A DNA stretch of 64,000 nucleotides from assembly GCF_937880195.1 (NCBI RefSeq), contig NZ_CALFLA010000003.1:1-64000 (forward strand). Reading direction: 5' to 3'. Origin of the DNA: an uncultured Blautia sp. GTDB lineage: Bacteria; Bacillota; Clostridia; Lachnospirales; Lachnospiraceae. The notes under the pieces are model-generated. The model did not search any database, had not been told where the DNA came from, and saw only the letters and a list, made by a program, of their open reading frames with translations. Every line of letters begins with the position of its first letter. The first letter of the stretch is position 1. Shown here one piece after another: positions 17,564 through 26,306 of the stretch. The position numbers and the translations under genes were made by a program.

Positions 17564-17973
17564 AGCAGAACACCTCCTAAATATGCAAAAAACAAAAATG
17601 GTACAAAGGGAATCTCCGTCTTTCGGTTCTTCTTATATACCATCAGCAGAATTCCCGAAAAGACTGCTGTCAGAAGTATTCCGCATCCTATCAGACGGAT
17701 ATATTCTCCTGTTTCCAGCATACATCCCAAAGCAAGCAGAACCCATCCATCTCCCATCCCTACCGCGCCCTTTGACGCCAGGCTCAGCAGGAGAAACAAA
17801 AGTCCCAGACCTGCCGGAAGAATATAATCTTCCCATCTTCTTCCTGTCATAAAACTGATTGCCAATCCTCCGCCCCCATACAATCCTGTCAGGGCAAGGG
17901 AAATCATTCTTGTCTTCCAGTCCAGCCATCCGCTGACTCCCAGAAATATTACGGTACAGACTTCTTTTATCAT
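17560..17973 (-). CDS. Second A24 prepilin peptidase of the tad operon
   Basis: A 137-aa membrane protein with the two catalytic aspartates of the A24 family: GWLDWKTRMISL in the first loop and GMGDGWVLL (the GxGD motif). It should cleave prepilin leaders at the cytoplasmic face. I start it at ATG 17973 behind AGAGGAAGG; a GTG 21 bases upstream would overlap the previous gene. It is coupled by ATGA to the TadE-like gene that follows, suggesting that the pseudopilins are its substrates. The operon also encodes another such peptidase at its start (24608-25096). Confidence 0.88.
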   Translation of the reverse strand: MIKEVCTVIFLGVSGWLDWKTRMISLALTGLYGGGGLAISFMTGRRWEDYILPAGLGLLFLLLSLASKGAVGMGDGWVLLALGCMLETGEYIRLIGCGILLTAVFSGILLMVYKKNRKTEIPFVPFLFFAYLGGVLL

Positions 17974-17984
17974 TTTACCTTCCT

Positions 17985-18833
17985 CTATCCGCACAAGCTG
18001 CAGGCGCCCATTCCATGAACCTTAGAAATCTTTACCAGGCGTATTGTGCGCTTCAGCCGACTACAGGTTTCCTGATTATGATACCTGTTTCCTCCCCGGG
18101 TTACATATACGATTCCTGCCGGTTTTTGGTTTCTGCTGCAGGATTCGCAAGGGTAGTATTTTTCTCCGTTGGAATTTCTTGCAGCCGCAATACCGGAACC
18201 AGAAAGCTGTTCCAGAGCAACACGAAGATAACGGCATCCGGGATTTCTGTGGTATACTGTCCCGGTTTCTGTCACATAAACCATTTCTTCTGCCTGTTCT
18301 CCATCCTGAAAATCTCCTTCATTTGATTTACCAGTCCATGTATGAACCTTCACCCTGTTATATATCTGTATCTTTGGAAGAGGGATTAGGCTCCCCACTG
18401 GAGTATAGGAATAAATATCCGGCAAAGTGATCTCTTTCGGTCCCTTCCCTCCCGGTATACAGGCGTAGGTCCCCGCCTCCTTCGCTTTTTCACAAAGAAC
18501 CTGAAGATGCTCTGTCTGCACCTTATAAATATCCATAAATGAAATCAACGTTACCATTCCCAGAAAAAACAACGGAAGAACCAGAGCCGTTTCCACTGCA
18601 AGACTGGCTTTTTTGTTAAAAGAGGCGCACAGAGATACCTTTCCAGAAGACTGATGACAATGCCGCTTTATCGAGGATTTTAAAGCGGCGCTGTCAAACA
18701 GAGAACACCTTTTCCTTTCATTTCCTTTACTGTCTATCCAGTTGTCTCTTTTAATCCCACTTTTGTTTTTTCCAAAATGTAAATAGTTACTGATAAATTT
18801 ATCTAAACAAATCTTTATCTTCTGAAAAGGCAT
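17985..18833 (-). CDS. TadE-like protein with two C-terminal Cys/His modules
   Basis: A 282-aa protein. A membrane helix with the pilin-like motif ASLAVETALVLPLFFLG lies at 76-92, oddly late, after a basic 75-residue tail with cysteines. The C-terminal third holds two copies of a module VYVT-x-(T/R)GxxYH-x4-C-x2-L (starting at 185 and 242) with CESC (229-232) after the first and CSLC (278-281) after the second. This resembles Ada-type or zinc-ribbon-like secreted modules. I chose ATG 18833 behind AGAGGTGCAGAAGG; the 36 upstream codons overlap the preceding gene. The protein probably sits outside the cell as a minor pilin; the modules may bind metal (inference). Confidence 0.75.
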   Translation of the reverse strand: MPFQKIKICLDKFISNYLHFGKNKSGIKRDNWIDSKGNERKRCSLFDSAALKSSIKRHCHQSSGKVSLCASFNKKASLAVETALVLPLFFLGMVTLISFMDIYKVQTEHLQVLCEKAKEAGTYACIPGGKGPKEITLPDIYSYTPVGSLIPLPKIQIYNRVKVHTWTGKSNEGDFQDGEQAEEMVYVTETGTVYHRNPGCRYLRVALEQLSGSGIAAARNSNGEKYYPCESCSRNQKPAGIVYVTRGGNRYHNQETCSRLKRTIRLVKISKVHGMGACSLCG

Positions 18834-18853
18834 CCTTCTGCACCTCTTTTCTT

Positions 18854-20344
18854 TTATATATAGCTGTACTGTTTCTTTACAGTAAATGTTTTTCTTCTGT
18901 CGGCTCTTATATCTACAGAGGCCTCCACTGCTTCCACACAATGATCCAGACAGAAGTCCTCCTGTCCTGTACGGCTTCTGATGCTTTCTTCGATCATATC
19001 CATTCCCCGTTTCAGCTTTTTATTTCTTGATTCTGAAAGCAGAAGGATCTGAAGGTACTCCTCGTAGGACAGTCCGTTTTCATCACTTCTCCTTTGGCTG
19101 TCCAGACCGGAGAGAAGATCTGAAAGGCTTTCCAGAGAAAGCTGCCAGTTCTGGGAATTTTTGACCAGGGGAACCTTTCCCCCGTGAAACAATTCCCGAA
19201 GATCCAGAATACTTTCTCCAAAAGACCAGCAAAACAGCAGCGCCGCCTCTATAACCGCTGAGGCAGGAGGCACAAGAAAGGCAGATGCGATTGCCAGAGC
19301 CAGGCTTTGTACCTGAGCCCTCTTTACAGGATCTCCCATCAGAAAGGCGGCGTTTACACCCTCTCTGATCAGAAGAAGTCTCCTGGCTGTCGCTTTTAGA
19401 TTTTCCCGGTCGCTGGTCTTGCCGCATAAAAGATATTCCATCTGATAATCAAGTCTTCCCTGCCCCGGTTTCCTGTAATTTCCAAGTTTTTCTTCCAAAT
19501 ACTTCTGATAAAGGATCTGGGAAACATAAGAACGGTCCGTCCTTATATTTTCTTCCATATCCATTCCTTTCTGAAGCTTTCGTCTGGATAATAGAGCTGC
19601 AGAATCTGCCTGTTTATCTGAAATTCCTTTTTCTGCCGGAACAATCAGATCCAAAAGGCTCATTCTTCGTATTCTTTTTAGTACAGGAATAGGATTGGCC
19701 ACTTTTTCCGGCGGCTTTCCATCTGAAAATTCTTCCCCTGAAGAAAAATCTTCTCCCCCGGTTTCTCCTGGCTCAGTTTCCTGCTGCTGCGCAGCGGCTT
19801 CGCTGTTCTGTGCGGCCGTGTTCATCTCTGCATCGTAATGATCCAGTGATCTTGTTTCCTCCGCACGGCTTCCCGCCTCTTCCGCTTGGCTGACACGTTC
19901 TTTCTTTTCCTGAAATTTTTCTGTAAGCTCCTGAATCCCCTGAATCCCCAATGTGCTTTTCATGTAGGTTACGATCTGTCGATAAAATACCTCTCCATTC
20001 AGATCCGTAGCCAGACGGTACCCGGTAAACCCTCCCTGCCGGACAGACAGCTTCTGGCCGTTCTGCCGCAGCACAGGCTTCATATAAGATTCCAGTTCAT
20101 CATACAGGGAGGACAGATTCAGATTCTCTCCCTTTCCTGAACCATTAAGAAAAAACAGATCATATTCCTTAAGAAGCGTACTGTCATACTGCGCAAACAG
20201 GGAATAAAGACCAATATCCAGACTGGAAAGAATCTGAGTTCTGGCCGCAGCCATTCTCACAGATTCCATACTGGTAAACACCAGTGACAGAAGCAGGCTC
20301 AGAACCAGAGCCAGAAACAGGGTAATACTTCCTTTTTTATCCAT
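18854..20344 (-). CDS. DUF5702 domain protein (TadG-like)
   Basis: A 496-aa protein starting MDKKGSITLFLALVLSLLLS: a pilin-like helix with SITLFLAL in place of the TadE motif, then a large extracellular domain. DUF5702 proteins are a constant partner of Gram-positive tad loci and may play the part of TadG. A Glu/Gln/Ser-rich linker (about 155-215) separates the N-terminal part from a helical C-terminal part. It lies 41 bases after the Flp1 pilin gene. Function is inferred from context only. Confidence 0.8.
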   Translation of the reverse strand: MDKKGSITLFLALVLSLLLSLVFTSMESVRMAAARTQILSSLDIGLYSLFAQYDSTLLKEYDLFFLNGSGKGENLNLSSLYDELESYMKPVLRQNGQKLSVRQGGFTGYRLATDLNGEVFYRQIVTYMKSTLGIQGIQELTEKFQEKKERVSQAEEAGSRAEETRSLDHYDAEMNTAAQNSEAAAQQQETEPGETGGEDFSSGEEFSDGKPPEKVANPIPVLKRIRRMSLLDLIVPAEKGISDKQADSAALLSRRKLQKGMDMEENIRTDRSYVSQILYQKYLEEKLGNYRKPGQGRLDYQMEYLLCGKTSDRENLKATARRLLLIREGVNAAFLMGDPVKRAQVQSLALAIASAFLVPPASAVIEAALLFCWSFGESILDLRELFHGGKVPLVKNSQNWQLSLESLSDLLSGLDSQRRSDENGLSYEEYLQILLLSESRNKKLKRGMDMIEESIRSRTGQEDFCLDHCVEAVEASVDIRADRRKTFTVKKQYSYI

Positions 20345-20385
20345 AATCTGTCTTCCTTTCTGATGACGTTTCCTTTACTGCTCTT

Positions 20386-20565
20386 TCAGATAGAGTTGCT
20401 CTGCTTGGCTATCTTCGATAGAATGCTCCTTACAAGAGCAGTCAGCTGTTCCTTAAAAATAATAACAAGGCTTATCAGCACCACAAGGATCAAAATAATC
20501 TCAACAACGCCTACCGCATCTTCTTCCTCTATAAACTCCTTCACATGGCCAAGTATCTCTCTCAT
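20386..20565 (-). CDS. Flp1-family type IVb pilin
   Basis: A 59-aa protein, MREILGHVKEFIEEEDAVG followed by a hydrophobic helix VVEIILILVVLISLVIIFK. The Gly before VVE fits a class III prepilin cleavage site with Glu three residues into the mature helix, and FKEQLTALV after the helix is the Flp1-like pattern. The ATG follows AAGGAGGTGAGGGC, one of the best ribosome sites in the operon, as expected of a major pilin. It lies between tadC and the DUF5702 gene. This is the likely main structural subunit of the pilus. Confidence 0.9.
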   Translation of the reverse strand: MREILGHVKEFIEEEDAVGVVEIILILVVLISLVIIFKEQLTALVRSILSKIAKQSNSI

Positions 20566-20586
20566 GCCCTCACCTCCTTGTTTTTC

Positions 20587-21621
20587 TTATCCATAAAAGG
20601 ATAAAAATGCAGGGATCATAATAATCGCCATTACTACAACAAGCATCATTACCATGGGAACCAGAAGTTTCGTAGACGCCGCCTCTCCCAGGACCCGCGC
20701 TTTTCTTTTACGTTCTTCCCAGGCTTCCAGAGCTTCCTTTTCCAGAATATCGCCAAGACGGCGGCTGCCTTTTTGAAGATTCTGTATCAGCAGAGTAGAA
20801 AATGTTTTGTACTTCATCTGTCCGCATCTCTCTCCGAATCTCCTATATGCCTCTGCTTCCGCAATACCGCTGTCCATTTCATAGCAGGCTGCTATGACAG
20901 CCTCATATGCGGCTCTGCCTGCATTTGGACTTCTTCTCTTATAGTCCGCCGCCATTTTACCAAAAGCCTTCCTTGCCGTCATACCGGCCTGGATCAAAAG
21001 CACAAATTTCATAACCAGGCCAGGGTAATCCATCAAAAGCTGCTCCGCCCTTTTCATTTCCGCCTCCTGTTTTTCCTTTGTACTTTTCAGAAGCACTGCA
21101 AAGGCTGCTGTCAGCCCCAGAAAAGCCAGAAGCTCTCCTGTATGATCCTTTGGTCTTTCCCAGTTCAGCTTTTTTCCTTCCCATTCCTCTGGAAGGTAAT
21201 AGTAATCTGGATCTTCCTTCTGCCTGTTGTACTGATCCAGCATATTCCATATTTCCTGCTGCCTGTCCCGGGACGGCGTTTCCTCTGAGAAAGAAGAGGG
21301 CTGTTCTTCCGTCTCAGAGTTTTCCTTTTCAGGAACATGCACCGTTACAGTCCGGCTTTCTTCCTCTCCTTCCACAGACAGAAGATATTTCTGATCGTAA
21401 CCGCCTGTTTCTTCCCTGGCGATCCGAAAGCGGTCTTCCTGCATCCTTCTTCCTTCTCCTGTAAAAGTCAGAAGCATTCCCAAAAAATTCATGCAGACTG
21501 CTACCAGAAGAAAAAGCTTCAGCGACTTCCTGTCTTCCAGTGGCTCCAGAGGAATCCACCCTGTTCTTCCCACCAGCGCCAGCCCAAGCGCAAGGATAAA
21601 AATTATAATATGTACCCACAT
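20587..21621 (-). CDS. tadC: TadC-like type II/IV secretion platform protein
   Basis: A 344-aa inner-membrane platform protein of the GspF/T2SSF family. It starts with hydrophobic helices (MWVHIIIFILALGLALVG), has a long charged cytoplasmic loop (EEQPSSFSEETPSRD region), and a GspF-type domain with LIQAGMTARKAFGKM and GSRRLGDILEKEALEAWEER, ending in a helix. I start at ATG 21621 behind GCAGGAAGC; an upstream start would overlap tadB by 32 bases. With TadB it forms the platform on which the TadA ATPase acts. Confidence 0.9.
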   Translation of the reverse strand: MWVHIIIFILALGLALVGRTGWIPLEPLEDRKSLKLFLLVAVCMNFLGMLLTFTGEGRRMQEDRFRIAREETGGYDQKYLLSVEGEEESRTVTVHVPEKENSETEEQPSSFSEETPSRDRQQEIWNMLDQYNRQKEDPDYYYLPEEWEGKKLNWERPKDHTGELLAFLGLTAAFAVLLKSTKEKQEAEMKRAEQLLMDYPGLVMKFVLLIQAGMTARKAFGKMAADYKRRSPNAGRAAYEAVIAACYEMDSGIAEAEAYRRFGERCGQMKYKTFSTLLIQNLQKGSRRLGDILEKEALEAWEERKRKARVLGEAASTKLLVPMVMMLVVVMAIIMIPAFLSFYG

Positions 21622-21655
21622 AGCTTCCTGCACCTTCTTCCCTGTATGCCAATAT

Positions 21656-22414
21656 TTACACCTCAATATCAACAATTCTTCTGCCAAGCCAGCAGGACAG
21701 TATATAAATTCCCAGACAGACTGTCATGGCGCATATTCCAAAAGGATTGCCGTAAAGAACCTCCAAAAACCCCGGGGAACTCAGCCGAAGATACAGGATG
21801 ATCCCTGCAGGCATAAGACTCATGATTTTCTGCTCGCCTTTCTTGGCGGCAAGAGTTGTTTCTATCTCTTTTCGTACGTCTATCTTATCTCCAAGCATTC
21901 TTGCCGAGGTCTGGATCACCTTATCCATATCCCCGCCGGATCTCTTCGCTGTGCTGAACACAGCGGCAAAGTTTTCTATATCCTCAATTCCGCTTCGGCG
22001 TCCCAGCCCAAGAAACAGCTCTTCTACCGGAACACTGATCTTGTTCTGGCTCTCCATATAATGAAATTCCCTGACAATATCTGCCTCCGGCGGATAAAGC
22101 CGTTCCAGATCCCTGGTACAGGCAGTCAGCGCGTTCTCTACCGAATATCCGGCCTGAACTGCTACACTTAAAGCAGTCAGCGCATCCCGAAACTGATAAT
22201 TCAGTTGCTTTTTACGTTCTCTGATACACTGCTTTTTCTTCCCTTTTAGGAAAATCACAGCCACAGGAACTGCCGCCAGCATATACCACCAATTCTGATA
22301 AAAAAGATAATCCAACGCCCCGCATAGGGCCACGCTCTGAATCAGGTATCTGGCAGCTTCTTTCGCTGTATAATGATATTCTTCATAATTGTGCTTCCCA
22401 CTTTCCTGTTTCAT
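21656..22414 (-). CDS. tadB: TadB-like secretion platform protein
   Basis: A 252-aa T2SSF-family membrane protein. Two adjacent N-terminal helices, then the GspF-type segment VAVQAGYSVENALTACTRDL and GDMDKVIQTSARMLGDKID, then C-terminal helices. The ATG at 22414 overlaps the tadA stop by four bases (ATGA), fixing the start; a 41-codon upstream extension overlaps tadA and has no ribosome site. It pairs with TadC to make the assembly platform for the Flp pilus. Confidence 0.9.
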   Translation of the reverse strand: MKQESGKHNYEEYHYTAKEAARYLIQSVALCGALDYLFYQNWWYMLAAVPVAVIFLKGKKKQCIRERKKQLNYQFRDALTALSVAVQAGYSVENALTACTRDLERLYPPEADIVREFHYMESQNKISVPVEELFLGLGRRSGIEDIENFAAVFSTAKRSGGDMDKVIQTSARMLGDKIDVRKEIETTLAAKKGEQKIMSLMPAGIILYLRLSSPGFLEVLYGNPFGICAMTVCLGIYILSCWLGRRIVDIEV

Positions 22415-23601
22415 AAATCTATTCCCGCCCGTATCAGCTTGTCTCTGTTTTGAAGCTCTGCTATCCGAACCAGACCTCTGCCTTCCATCTGGCGGTAAAG
22501 CGTCTGCGTAATGATCTCGTTGTTTTTGAATCCGCATATTTCTGTAATCTCCAATAGTTTCCTGGATCTGTCTCTCATGCGTCCCAGGTGGATAAGAATA
22601 TCCACGCCTGAGGCAATCTGTCTCCGTATGGCTTCCAGGGGAAGCTCTGCTCCCATAAGTATCATTGTCTCCAGGCGGCTCAGCATATCTCTGGAAGAAT
22701 TGGCATGGGCTGTGCTAAGGCTGCCCTCATGCCCAGTATTAAGCGCCTGGAGCATATCCACCGTCTCGCCTCCCCGGACCTCTCCTACAATGATGCGGTC
22801 CGGTCTCATCCTGAGAGCTGTACGTATCAGATCCCGGATGCTGATGGAAGAAGCTCCCTCTGTGTTAGCCATCTTTGCTTCCAGGCGCACCAGATTGTCT
22901 ACTCCCTGAAGCTTAAGCTCTGCATTATCTTCAATAGTAATGATCCTCTCATCTCCGGGAATAAAATCAGACAGTGCGCCCAAAAAGGTTGTCTTGCCAC
23001 TTCCGGTTCCTCCTCCTATGATCATGGAGTACCGCGCCTTTACAAGAGCTGCCAGAAAGTCCGCGCATTCCCGGGAAATACTGTTAAGGGCAATCAAGCG
23101 GTCCATGGTGATAGGTTTGTCGGGAAAACGACGGATCGTCAGAATCGGTCCGTTTAAAGCCACAGGGCTGATCACCGCATTAACCCTGGCTCCGTTCTCC
23201 AGGCGCGCATCCACAATCGGCATGGATTCATTGATCACCCTGTTGCACCGTCCTGCGATCTGCTGGATCACATCTTCCAGCTTCTCCCTTGAAGTAAAAC
23301 TCTTGTTCCACTTCCCCAGTCTCCCATTCCGCTCTACAAAGATAGAATCCGGCCCGTTTACCATGATCTCTGTTACAGACTCGTCCTCGATCAGCTCCTG
23401 AAGCACGTCCAGTTTCCTGACAGAATGAAACAATTCCTGGCGAAGCTGTACCTTCTCATTCAGAGACATGCAGGAATCTCTCATACGGTTCAGAATCAGA
23501 TGATCGATCTCATCCTGGATTTCTCTGTCAGTCATTTCCTCTGACGTTTCCAGTTTCTCCATAAGCAGGCTTCGCAGCTTCTGAAAAATCTCCCGACTCA
23601 T
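22411..23601 (-). CDS. tadA: TadA/CpaF-family assembly ATPase
   Basis: A 396-aa secretion ATPase that powers Flp pilus assembly from the cytoplasm. Motifs in order: Walker A GGGTGSGKTTFL, an Asp box in ITIEDNAELKL, Walker B DRIIVGEVRGGE, and the His box TGHEGSLSTAHANS. The N-terminal domain is of CpaF type (VTEIMVNGPDSIFVERNGR). The ATG overlaps the tadZ stop by four bases. Full length with all motifs, so expected active. Confidence 0.95.
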   Translation of the reverse strand: MSREIFQKLRSLLMEKLETSEEMTDREIQDEIDHLILNRMRDSCMSLNEKVQLRQELFHSVRKLDVLQELIEDESVTEIMVNGPDSIFVERNGRLGKWNKSFTSREKLEDVIQQIAGRCNRVINESMPIVDARLENGARVNAVISPVALNGPILTIRRFPDKPITMDRLIALNSISRECADFLAALVKARYSMIIGGGTGSGKTTFLGALSDFIPGDERIITIEDNAELKLQGVDNLVRLEAKMANTEGASSISIRDLIRTALRMRPDRIIVGEVRGGETVDMLQALNTGHEGSLSTAHANSSRDMLSRLETMILMGAELPLEAIRRQIASGVDILIHLGRMRDRSRKLLEITEICGFKNNEIITQTLYRQMEGRGLVRIAELQNRDKLIRAGIDL

Positions 23602-24611
23602 GTCTGTTCCTTTCTAAGCATATCTTTTACATAACTGCCCAGCTCGCTCCATGGAAGCTGCTCTACAGCAAGGTCACTTCCGGCGCTTTCATTTGGAAGC
23701 GGCAGTTTTATTCTTACCATCTTTGTCAAAAGCTGAGGCTGTTCCAAAGCCTGCATAAATCTGTCGAACTGTGCCAGCTTACAGCAGGATATCCTGTCAG
23801 ACTGAACCGGAATATAAATCCGGCTGCACAGATCCAGGATCTGAAACACCTCGTCAATTCCATTTCCAATATCCAGTATCAGCACCTCATAAGAAGTATG
23901 CAGAACAATCTCCTGGATCAGACTGATCCAATCCTGCCAGGGCGTTCCCCGGATATCCAGGGGAGACTGTACCGGAGGGATAAAATCAAGCTGCCCTACT
24001 GTCTGGATGATACTGCTGAGCTTTACCGTAAGATTCTTGTTTCCCTGACGTACATAATACAGAAGGTCGCTGAGGGTTCCTGCAAAACCATATCCAAACA
24101 GCTCTTCAAAACCTGAGTATTCTTCCATATTCACGTAGAGCGCCGGACGCTTCCCGGAAATGATCTGGCCCAAAGTTAAGGCAAAGGAAGTCTTCCTGCA
24201 GCGGCCCACAGGGGAATAGATCCCCAGTATCTCCGTGGTCTTCTTCAATACAGGAATCGCCTCTGCAGGCGCAGGACGCTCCTCTCCGTAACGAGCCATA
24301 ACCTCTCTTACCACCTGAGCCGAAGCCTGGTATTTATACACGCCTGCATAGGAACACAGTTCCGGCGGAAGAGAACCCTCTGTAAGCAAAATGACCTTGC
24401 CCACCTCCAATTCTCTGATCTCTCTGCACATAGCCTCTGCCGCAATAAGAAGAATCTCTATAGGGTTCTCCCTGGCAAAAGCCACCAGGCTCTCCGCCCC
24501 TGTAAATACCTGTACCTCAAAAGGCAGGCTCTTTTTTCTGTTCAGATATTCCATAAAATTACGCGCATATTCCGCTTCCGGATCACAAAGAGCAAAAATC
24601 GGTTTCTTCAA
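23598..24611 (-). CDS. tadZ: TadZ/CpaE-like ParA-superfamily protein
   Basis: A 337-aa protein. The N-terminal ~110 residues form a receiver-like domain lacking clear phosphorylation residues; the C-terminal part is a MinD/ParA-like fold with SYEVLILDIGNGIDEVFQIL near the Walker B position. The P-loop is degenerate: SPVGRCRKTSF replaces the usual KGGxGKT, so nucleotide binding is uncertain. I start it at TTG 24611: AGGAGG sits 6 bases upstream and TTGA overlaps the stop of the upstream peptidase gene. TadZ marks the cell pole for pilus assembly in other bacteria. Confidence 0.82.
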   Translation of the reverse strand: MKKPIFALCDPEAEYARNFMEYLNRKKSLPFEVQVFTGAESLVAFARENPIEILLIAAEAMCREIRELEVGKVILLTEGSLPPELCSYAGVYKYQASAQVVREVMARYGEERPAPAEAIPVLKKTTEILGIYSPVGRCRKTSFALTLGQIISGKRPALYVNMEEYSGFEELFGYGFAGTLSDLLYYVRQGNKNLTVKLSSIIQTVGQLDFIPPVQSPLDIRGTPWQDWISLIQEIVLHTSYEVLILDIGNGIDEVFQILDLCSRIYIPVQSDRISCCKLAQFDRFMQALEQPQLLTKMVRIKLPLPNESAGSDLAVEQLPWSELGSYVKDMLRKEQT

Positions 24612-25096
24612 TACATACCTCCTGCGTAAAGCATCACACTCATAAATATGGGAACGGTAAAATGAAAATTCTCCAGCGCAGATCCCCTTTTGTAATAAGG
24701 TTTTTTGATTCCTGATCCAGAAACTTCTCTCAGATAGGTAACGAAATACCGGATCCTTCCAACAGGGTCTCCGTAAATCAAAAGAATTGCCAGAGACAGA
24801 ACAGCTCCTGTCAAAAAAGAAAATCCCATACATCGCCAGATATTCCCTGGTCCTATTACGCCTCCTATAGCGCAGAAAAGTTTAATATCTCCCGGCCCAA
24901 GCATTCTGAATATAAACATCCAGCCCAGTACGCCCATGGGAAGTAAAATCCCGAGAATATATTCCCCCAGGCTTCCTCCTGGTCCAAAAAATGCGTACCC
25001 TAAACCTGCCAGGAGAGAGCATAGAATCCAGCCATTGCTGATCCGCATACTGGAAATATCCATTACAACTGCCACCCCGGTAATTGTCAGCGCCAA
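24608..25096 (-). CDS. A24 prepilin peptidase (TadV/CpaA-like), first gene of the tad operon
   Basis: A 162-aa membrane protein with catalytic Asp in VVMDISSMRISN and the GxGD motif in MLGPGDIKLFCAIGG. It cleaves the leader of Flp pilin. The start is unclear: TTG at 25096 has AAAGGA close by, but an in-frame ATT 21 bases upstream follows GAGGCACTAA with better spacing and would give a more usual first helix. It is the first gene of the tad transcript, about 120 bases below a strong promoter. Two such peptidases in one operon is unusual. Confidence 0.88.
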   Translation of the reverse strand: MALTITGVAVVMDISSMRISNGWILCSLLAGLGYAFFGPGGSLGEYILGILLPMGVLGWMFIFRMLGPGDIKLFCAIGGVIGPGNIWRCMGFSFLTGAVLSLAILLIYGDPVGRIRYFVTYLREVSGSGIKKPYYKRGSALENFHFTVPIFMSVMLYAGGMY

Positions 25097-25212
25097 TATT
25101 CCTTTTATCGTAATTTAGTGCCTCACTCCTCTCTGTGTTCATTCTGATTGTAAAATGGGATGATTCCGTCTGACTTGACGGTAGGAATACCAGAAGATCT
25201 CTGGTGAGCTTT

Positions 25213-25241
25213 ATTATAGTTCATTGCACACCGCTTGTCCA
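25213..25241 (-). promoter_or_regulatory. tad operon promoter
   Basis: On the minus strand TGGACA (25236-25241), a 17-base spacer and TATAAT (25213-25218). It is the only good promoter upstream of the operon and points at the prepilin peptidase gene. Confidence 0.75.
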
Positions 25242-25332
25242 GAAAATTCGTTCGTCAAGTTTCGACGCTATTATCTCAGTGGACAAACAGCTTCTCAAAT
25301 AATAAGTGATACAAATAATTCGCATTTCATTA

Positions 25333-25361
25333 TTGCATATTTATGCGTTTTTATGTATAAT
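25333..25361 (+). promoter_or_regulatory. Promoter of the GNAT gene
   Basis: TTGCAT (25333-25338), 17 bases, TATAAT (25356-25361), about 70 bases before the start codon. The leader between holds no clear structure. Confidence 0.7.
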
Positions 25362-25428
25362 ATCATCATTATTTTAACCCGCAGGCTACAGATCCAGCAG
25401 GTATGACAAATGTTTTGGAGGTATGAAC

Positions 25429-26181
25429 ATGGAGGGAAATATTAAGAAAATAGAAGATATGTCTCTGAATGCATGGCCATCTCACAAGATGGAGCTTTAT
25501 GATGGATGGATTCTGCGTTTTTCGTATTTTTATACACACAGAACAAACAGTGTGGAGCAATTTGGACCCTCGGCCCTTCCATGGAGAGAAAAAGTTTCCT
25601 ATTGTGAGGATGAGTATTGCCGTCTGGGAAGTCCGGCTGTTTTTAAGATCAGCCCCCTCGTTTCCCCTGATTTTGATTACACGCTGGAAAACCGCGGTTA
25701 TGAGATCCAGCATACTACAGAGGTTATGACTCTGGATCTTAAAGAAGCCCTTCTTAGCCATCCCTGTGATCTCGTTGCTGTTTCAGACAAGATTTCTGAC
25801 CAGTGGATTTCTGCTCTTTTTGATCTGAAAGGAATGACAAACCCCATTCACCGCAAAATAGTTCCTTCTATGTACCGGGCAATTCCCAAACGGACTGTCT
25901 GCGCTTCCATATCTCAAGACGGAAAGATCGTTGCCACAGGACTGGGGATCCTTGACAGAGATTATATTGGAATCTATGCTATCCATGTACAAGAAAACTT
26001 TCGGGGGCAGGGGTTTGCAAGACAGATCTGTACAGCACTTCTCAAAGAGGGAATGACGCGGGGAGCATGCCATGCCTATCTTCAGGTGGTAAAGGGCAAT
26101 CATCCGGCAAAGTCTCTTTATTCTTCTCTTGGTTTCCAATATTTTTATACCTACTGGTTCCGCGTTCAGCCACACAGCTGA
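25429..26181 (+). CDS. GNAT family N-acetyltransferase
   Basis: A 250-aa protein with a C-terminal GNAT domain: IYAIHVQENFRGQGFARQIC is the acetyl-CoA binding segment (RGQGFA) and YSSLGFQYFYTYWFR the usual end. The N-terminal half (MSLNAWPSHKMELYDGW ILRFS pattern) matches a family of two-lobed acetyltransferases of unknown substrate. I start at ATG 25429 because GGAGG lies 7 bases upstream; an ATG at 25423 is too close to it. It is a single-gene unit with its own promoter and terminator. Confidence 0.88.
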   Translation: MEGNIKKIEDMSLNAWPSHKMELYDGWILRFSYFYTHRTNSVEQFGPSALPWREKVSYCEDEYCRLGSPAVFKISPLVSPDFDYTLENRGYEIQHTTEVMTLDLKEALLSHPCDLVAVSDKISDQWISALFDLKGMTNPIHRKIVPSMYRAIPKRTVCASISQDGKIVATGLGILDRDYIGIYAIHVQENFRGQGFARQICTALLKEGMTRGACHAYLQVVKGNHPAKSLYSSLGFQYFYTYWFRVQPHS

Positions 26182-26223
26182 TTATTAGGAAAGTTCGTAC
26201 CGAACGTACTGCTTTCCTAATAA
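26182..26223 (+). terminator. Terminator of the GNAT gene
   Basis: A 12-bp perfect stem, TTATTAGGAAAG with CTTTCCTAATAA, with an inner GTTCG/CGAAC stem, beginning on the stop codon. The tail is A-rich rather than T-rich, so it may act mainly as an RNA end stabiliser. Confidence 0.5.
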
Positions 26224-26235
26224 ATAAAAAACACA

Positions 26236-26262
26236 GAGGCCAGCGTTTGATACGCCGGCCCC
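26236..26262 (-). terminator. folT terminator
   Basis: On the minus strand GGCCGGCGT-ATCAA-ACGCTGGCC is followed by TCTGTGTTTTTTATTT, a standard intrinsic terminator 45 bases after the folT stop. Confidence 0.8.
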
Positions 26263-26306
26263 TGCAGGGGAATCGGATATAAAATTTTGTATGATGCAGA
26301 CTGTTT

